Source: Alkalihalobacillus sp. AL-G (lineage in GTDB: Bacteria > Bacillota > Bacilli > Bacillales > Fictibacillaceae). Taken from it: a DNA stretch of 64,000 nt. Shown here piece by piece: positions 62,621 through 64,000 of the stretch. Where the stretch lies: NCBI RefSeq assembly GCF_030643805.1, contig NZ_CP094656.1, positions 310,001 through 374,000 on the forward strand, given 5' to 3'. Position numbers and translations under genes: made by a program. Every line of letters begins with the position of its first letter. The stretch's first letter is position 1. A model generated the notes under the pieces. It was not told where the DNA came from. It saw only the letters and a list, made by a program, of their open reading frames with translations, and searched no databases.

Positions 62621-63667
62621 ATGAAGAAATTGTTGCCTTTTTTAATGGTAATAATGCTGGCAGTTGTTCTGGCTGCGTGTAATCAAAGTGCTAATTCAAG
62701 TGACGACTCTTCAGAAGCTGAGATTCCGGATAGAATTCGTGTTGTTATTGGTTCTTCATCAACAGGCGGGGATACATACCAAAACTCAAGTGCAGCAAGT
62801 AGATATTTAGAAAAGGTTTTAGGTACTAATATGAAAGTAGATGCGGTTGGAGCGGTAAAAGCATTTACAGCACTAGACAAGGCAGACACTGATGGAAGTA
62901 CGATTATGTTTTTCCATGACATGGCTTATTTAGGTGTTGAATATGGAAGTATTAGTGAAAAATATGCTTTAGAAAATTGGAAGGTTGGTCCAGTTGTTTC
63001 AACAAACCCTGGTAATGCATTTTTAACAAGTGCAGATGCACCATATAACACAATGGCTGAATCGGCAGAATGGTTAAAAAATAATCCGGATGAAACAGTC
63101 ACAGTTGCTATTGAAGCTGGTGGTGTATCAGAAATTTCTTTTGATGGTTATTATTTATGGGTAAAAGAGAAATATGGAACAGAAGTTTCCGATCGAATCA
63201 AAGTTTATCCAACAGGATCTCAAGAAGATAAAAACCAAGCATTATGGGATGGAAATGCTGATATTATCAACGGATCAATTGGAGGTAATTTCGAATATAC
63301 AAAAGATGACGTAGATTCTAAAATCAAGATGAAGTTTTTAGGCATTACAGCAGGGAAAAGAGTTGAAGGATATGAAATTCCTACATTTGCTGAACAAGGA
63401 ATTAAAGTAAACGGTAAAGATTTTGTTTTTGATAAGCAATTCTTCATTCTATTACCGAAGGATATTGATCCGAAATTTGCTAAGGCTTTGGATGAAGCGG
63501 TTGCACAAGTAGTAGAAAACCCAGATTATATAAAGGATTTAGCAAAAAATGCATATATCCCTAGTTATACTCCAGCTGAAGAAGCCGATGATTATTTACT
63601 AGAGAAGAGATCCACTTTCCAAAACATTATTAATAATGCACCAACTGTAGATGAGCTTACCGATTAA
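62621..63667 (+). CDS. Tripartite tricarboxylate transporter (TctC-like) binding lipoprotein
   Basis: The 348-residue protein has a lipoprotein signal with lipobox LAAC (Cys20), a Ser/Asp-rich linker and a TctC-type ligand-binding fold (RIRVVIGSSSTGGDTYQNSS). With TctB and TctA it imports organic acids. Its place after kdgD and the dehydrogenase suggests uptake of glucarate, galactarate or a relative. The ribosome-binding site is GAGGGGTG. Confidence 0.85.
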   Translation: MKKLLPFLMVIMLAVVLAACNQSANSSDDSSEAEIPDRIRVVIGSSSTGGDTYQNSSAASRYLEKVLGTNMKVDAVGAVKAFTALDKADTDGSTIMFFHDMAYLGVEYGSISEKYALENWKVGPVVSTNPGNAFLTSADAPYNTMAESAEWLKNNPDETVTVAIEAGGVSEISFDGYYLWVKEKYGTEVSDRIKVYPTGSQEDKNQALWDGNADIINGSIGGNFEYTKDDVDSKIKMKFLGITAGKRVEGYEIPTFAEQGIKVNGKDFVFDKQFFILLPKDIDPKFAKALDEAVAQVVENPDYIKDLAKNAYIPSYTPAEEADDYLLEKRSTFQNIINNAPTVDELTD

Positions 63668-63688
63668 TTAAATAATGTAATTTTATGG

Positions 63689-63717
63689 GGTTGTCTGTAT
63701 ATATACGACAGACAGCC
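63689..63717 (+). other. Intercistronic hairpin after the TctC-like gene
   Basis: GGTTGTCTGT pairs with ACAGACAGCC over 10 bp (one G-U). No T-run follows; it may stabilise the binding-protein mRNA, like the hairpin at 51645. Confidence 0.5.
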
Positions 63718-63763
63718 TCGTATTATCTGAAAATAGAAGAAAGATTTTAGGAGGAAGGTGAAG

Positions 63764-64000
63764 TTGTTGAGTGATTTCCTTACCCTTGAATATAAATTTA
63801 GTGAATCCCATACAGTATTCCCGAAAATAATTTTATCTGTACTCATTATCTTATTAATTCTTATCATGTTAAGTAATGTTATCCACAGAGCAAAGGCTGG
63901 AAAATTAAAAGAATTCAACTTTAAATTCTTTATTGACAATTATGATAAATATAAATTTTATGGAACAATTGCTTTACTTTTAGGATATGGATTTATTTTG
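63764..64000 (+). CDS. TctB-like small transporter subunit (3' end outside window)
   Basis: The frame runs off the right edge; 79 codons are visible. The likely start is TTG 63764, 9 nt behind AGGAGG (63749-63754); GTG 63758 and TTG 63767 are alternatives. The N-terminal part has one clear membrane helix (IILSVLIILLILIML), a basic stretch, and the beginning of a second helix, in keeping with TctB/DUF1468 proteins. The position right after a TctC-like gene is the main reason for the call. Confidence 0.72.
   Translation, partial: MLSDFLTLEYKFSESHTVFPKIILSVLIILLILIMLSNVIHRAKAGKLKEFNFKFFIDNYDKYKFYGTIALLLGYGFIL

Overview
The window reads as a chromosome segment of a spore-forming, Gram-positive member of the Bacillaceae. 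The evidence is: a complete sigma-B stress operon in the Bacillus order, a gene for the sporulation protein CmpA, an HrcA/CIRCE-controlled groESL operon, a TatAC pair, a leucine T-box, a CodY-type site, and rRNA, tRNA and promoter sequences of Bacillus type. Two blocks keep the gene order known from Bacillus subtilis (rsbR..rsbX-tex-cmpA-sprT-tRNA-rrn, and thiL-tsaE-tsaB-rimI-tsaD-ydiF-moaC-rex-tatAC-ydiK-ydiL-groESL). The species cannot be named from the sequence alone.

Layout. 1-4.8 kb: partner-switching regulators and sigma-B, with an internal sigma-B promoter ahead of rsbV. 5-7.9 kb: tex, the small minus-strand gene cmpA, and a SprT-like gene. 8-9.4 kb: twelve tRNA genes, then a 16S-23S-5S operon to 14.7 kb followed by a decayed copy of the 5S 3' end with its terminator. 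15-18 kb: three related membrane proteins and a trans-sulfuration-type PLP enzyme. 18-19.2 kb: tRNA-fMet, tRNA-Asp and several repeats. 19.2-31.4 kb: the branched-chain amino acid operon ilvE-ilvD-[T-box]-ilvB-ilvH-ilvC-leuA-leuB-leuC-leuD-ilvA. 31.6-44.6 kb: thiL to groEL, with a DnaA-box cluster between tsaD and ydiF.

From 44.7 kb the content is accessory. A MerR-type DNA-binding, coiled-coil protein resembling RacA lies among at least eight copies of a 15-bp palindrome (TATCGCCCGGCGATA and variants). This looks like a self-contained DNA-anchoring or segregation-type system and is the most interesting item. After an M20 peptidase comes a catabolic island at 47.7-58.9 kb: an aconitase-family hydratase pair divergent from an IclR regulator, a TAXI-type TRAP transporter, a succinate-dehydrogenase-like flavoprotein, an MFS permease, a CaiB-type CoA-transferase and an HMG-CoA-lyase-like enzyme. 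Together they suggest a pathway that desaturates, hydrates, CoA-activates and cleaves a branched dicarboxylate. The window ends in a glucarate/galactarate-type module: a GntR regulator with two operator copies, 5-dehydro-4-deoxyglucarate dehydratase, a ketoglutarate-semialdehyde-type dehydrogenase, and the start of a Tct transporter behind a cre site.

Several families of small dispersed hairpins occupy the intergenic spaces. One, with a conserved GTCCT apical loop, lies in the rRNA leader, in the 23S-5S spacer and in protein-gene spacers. Start codons were chosen from ribosome-binding sites and remembered homologues. No database search was possible.
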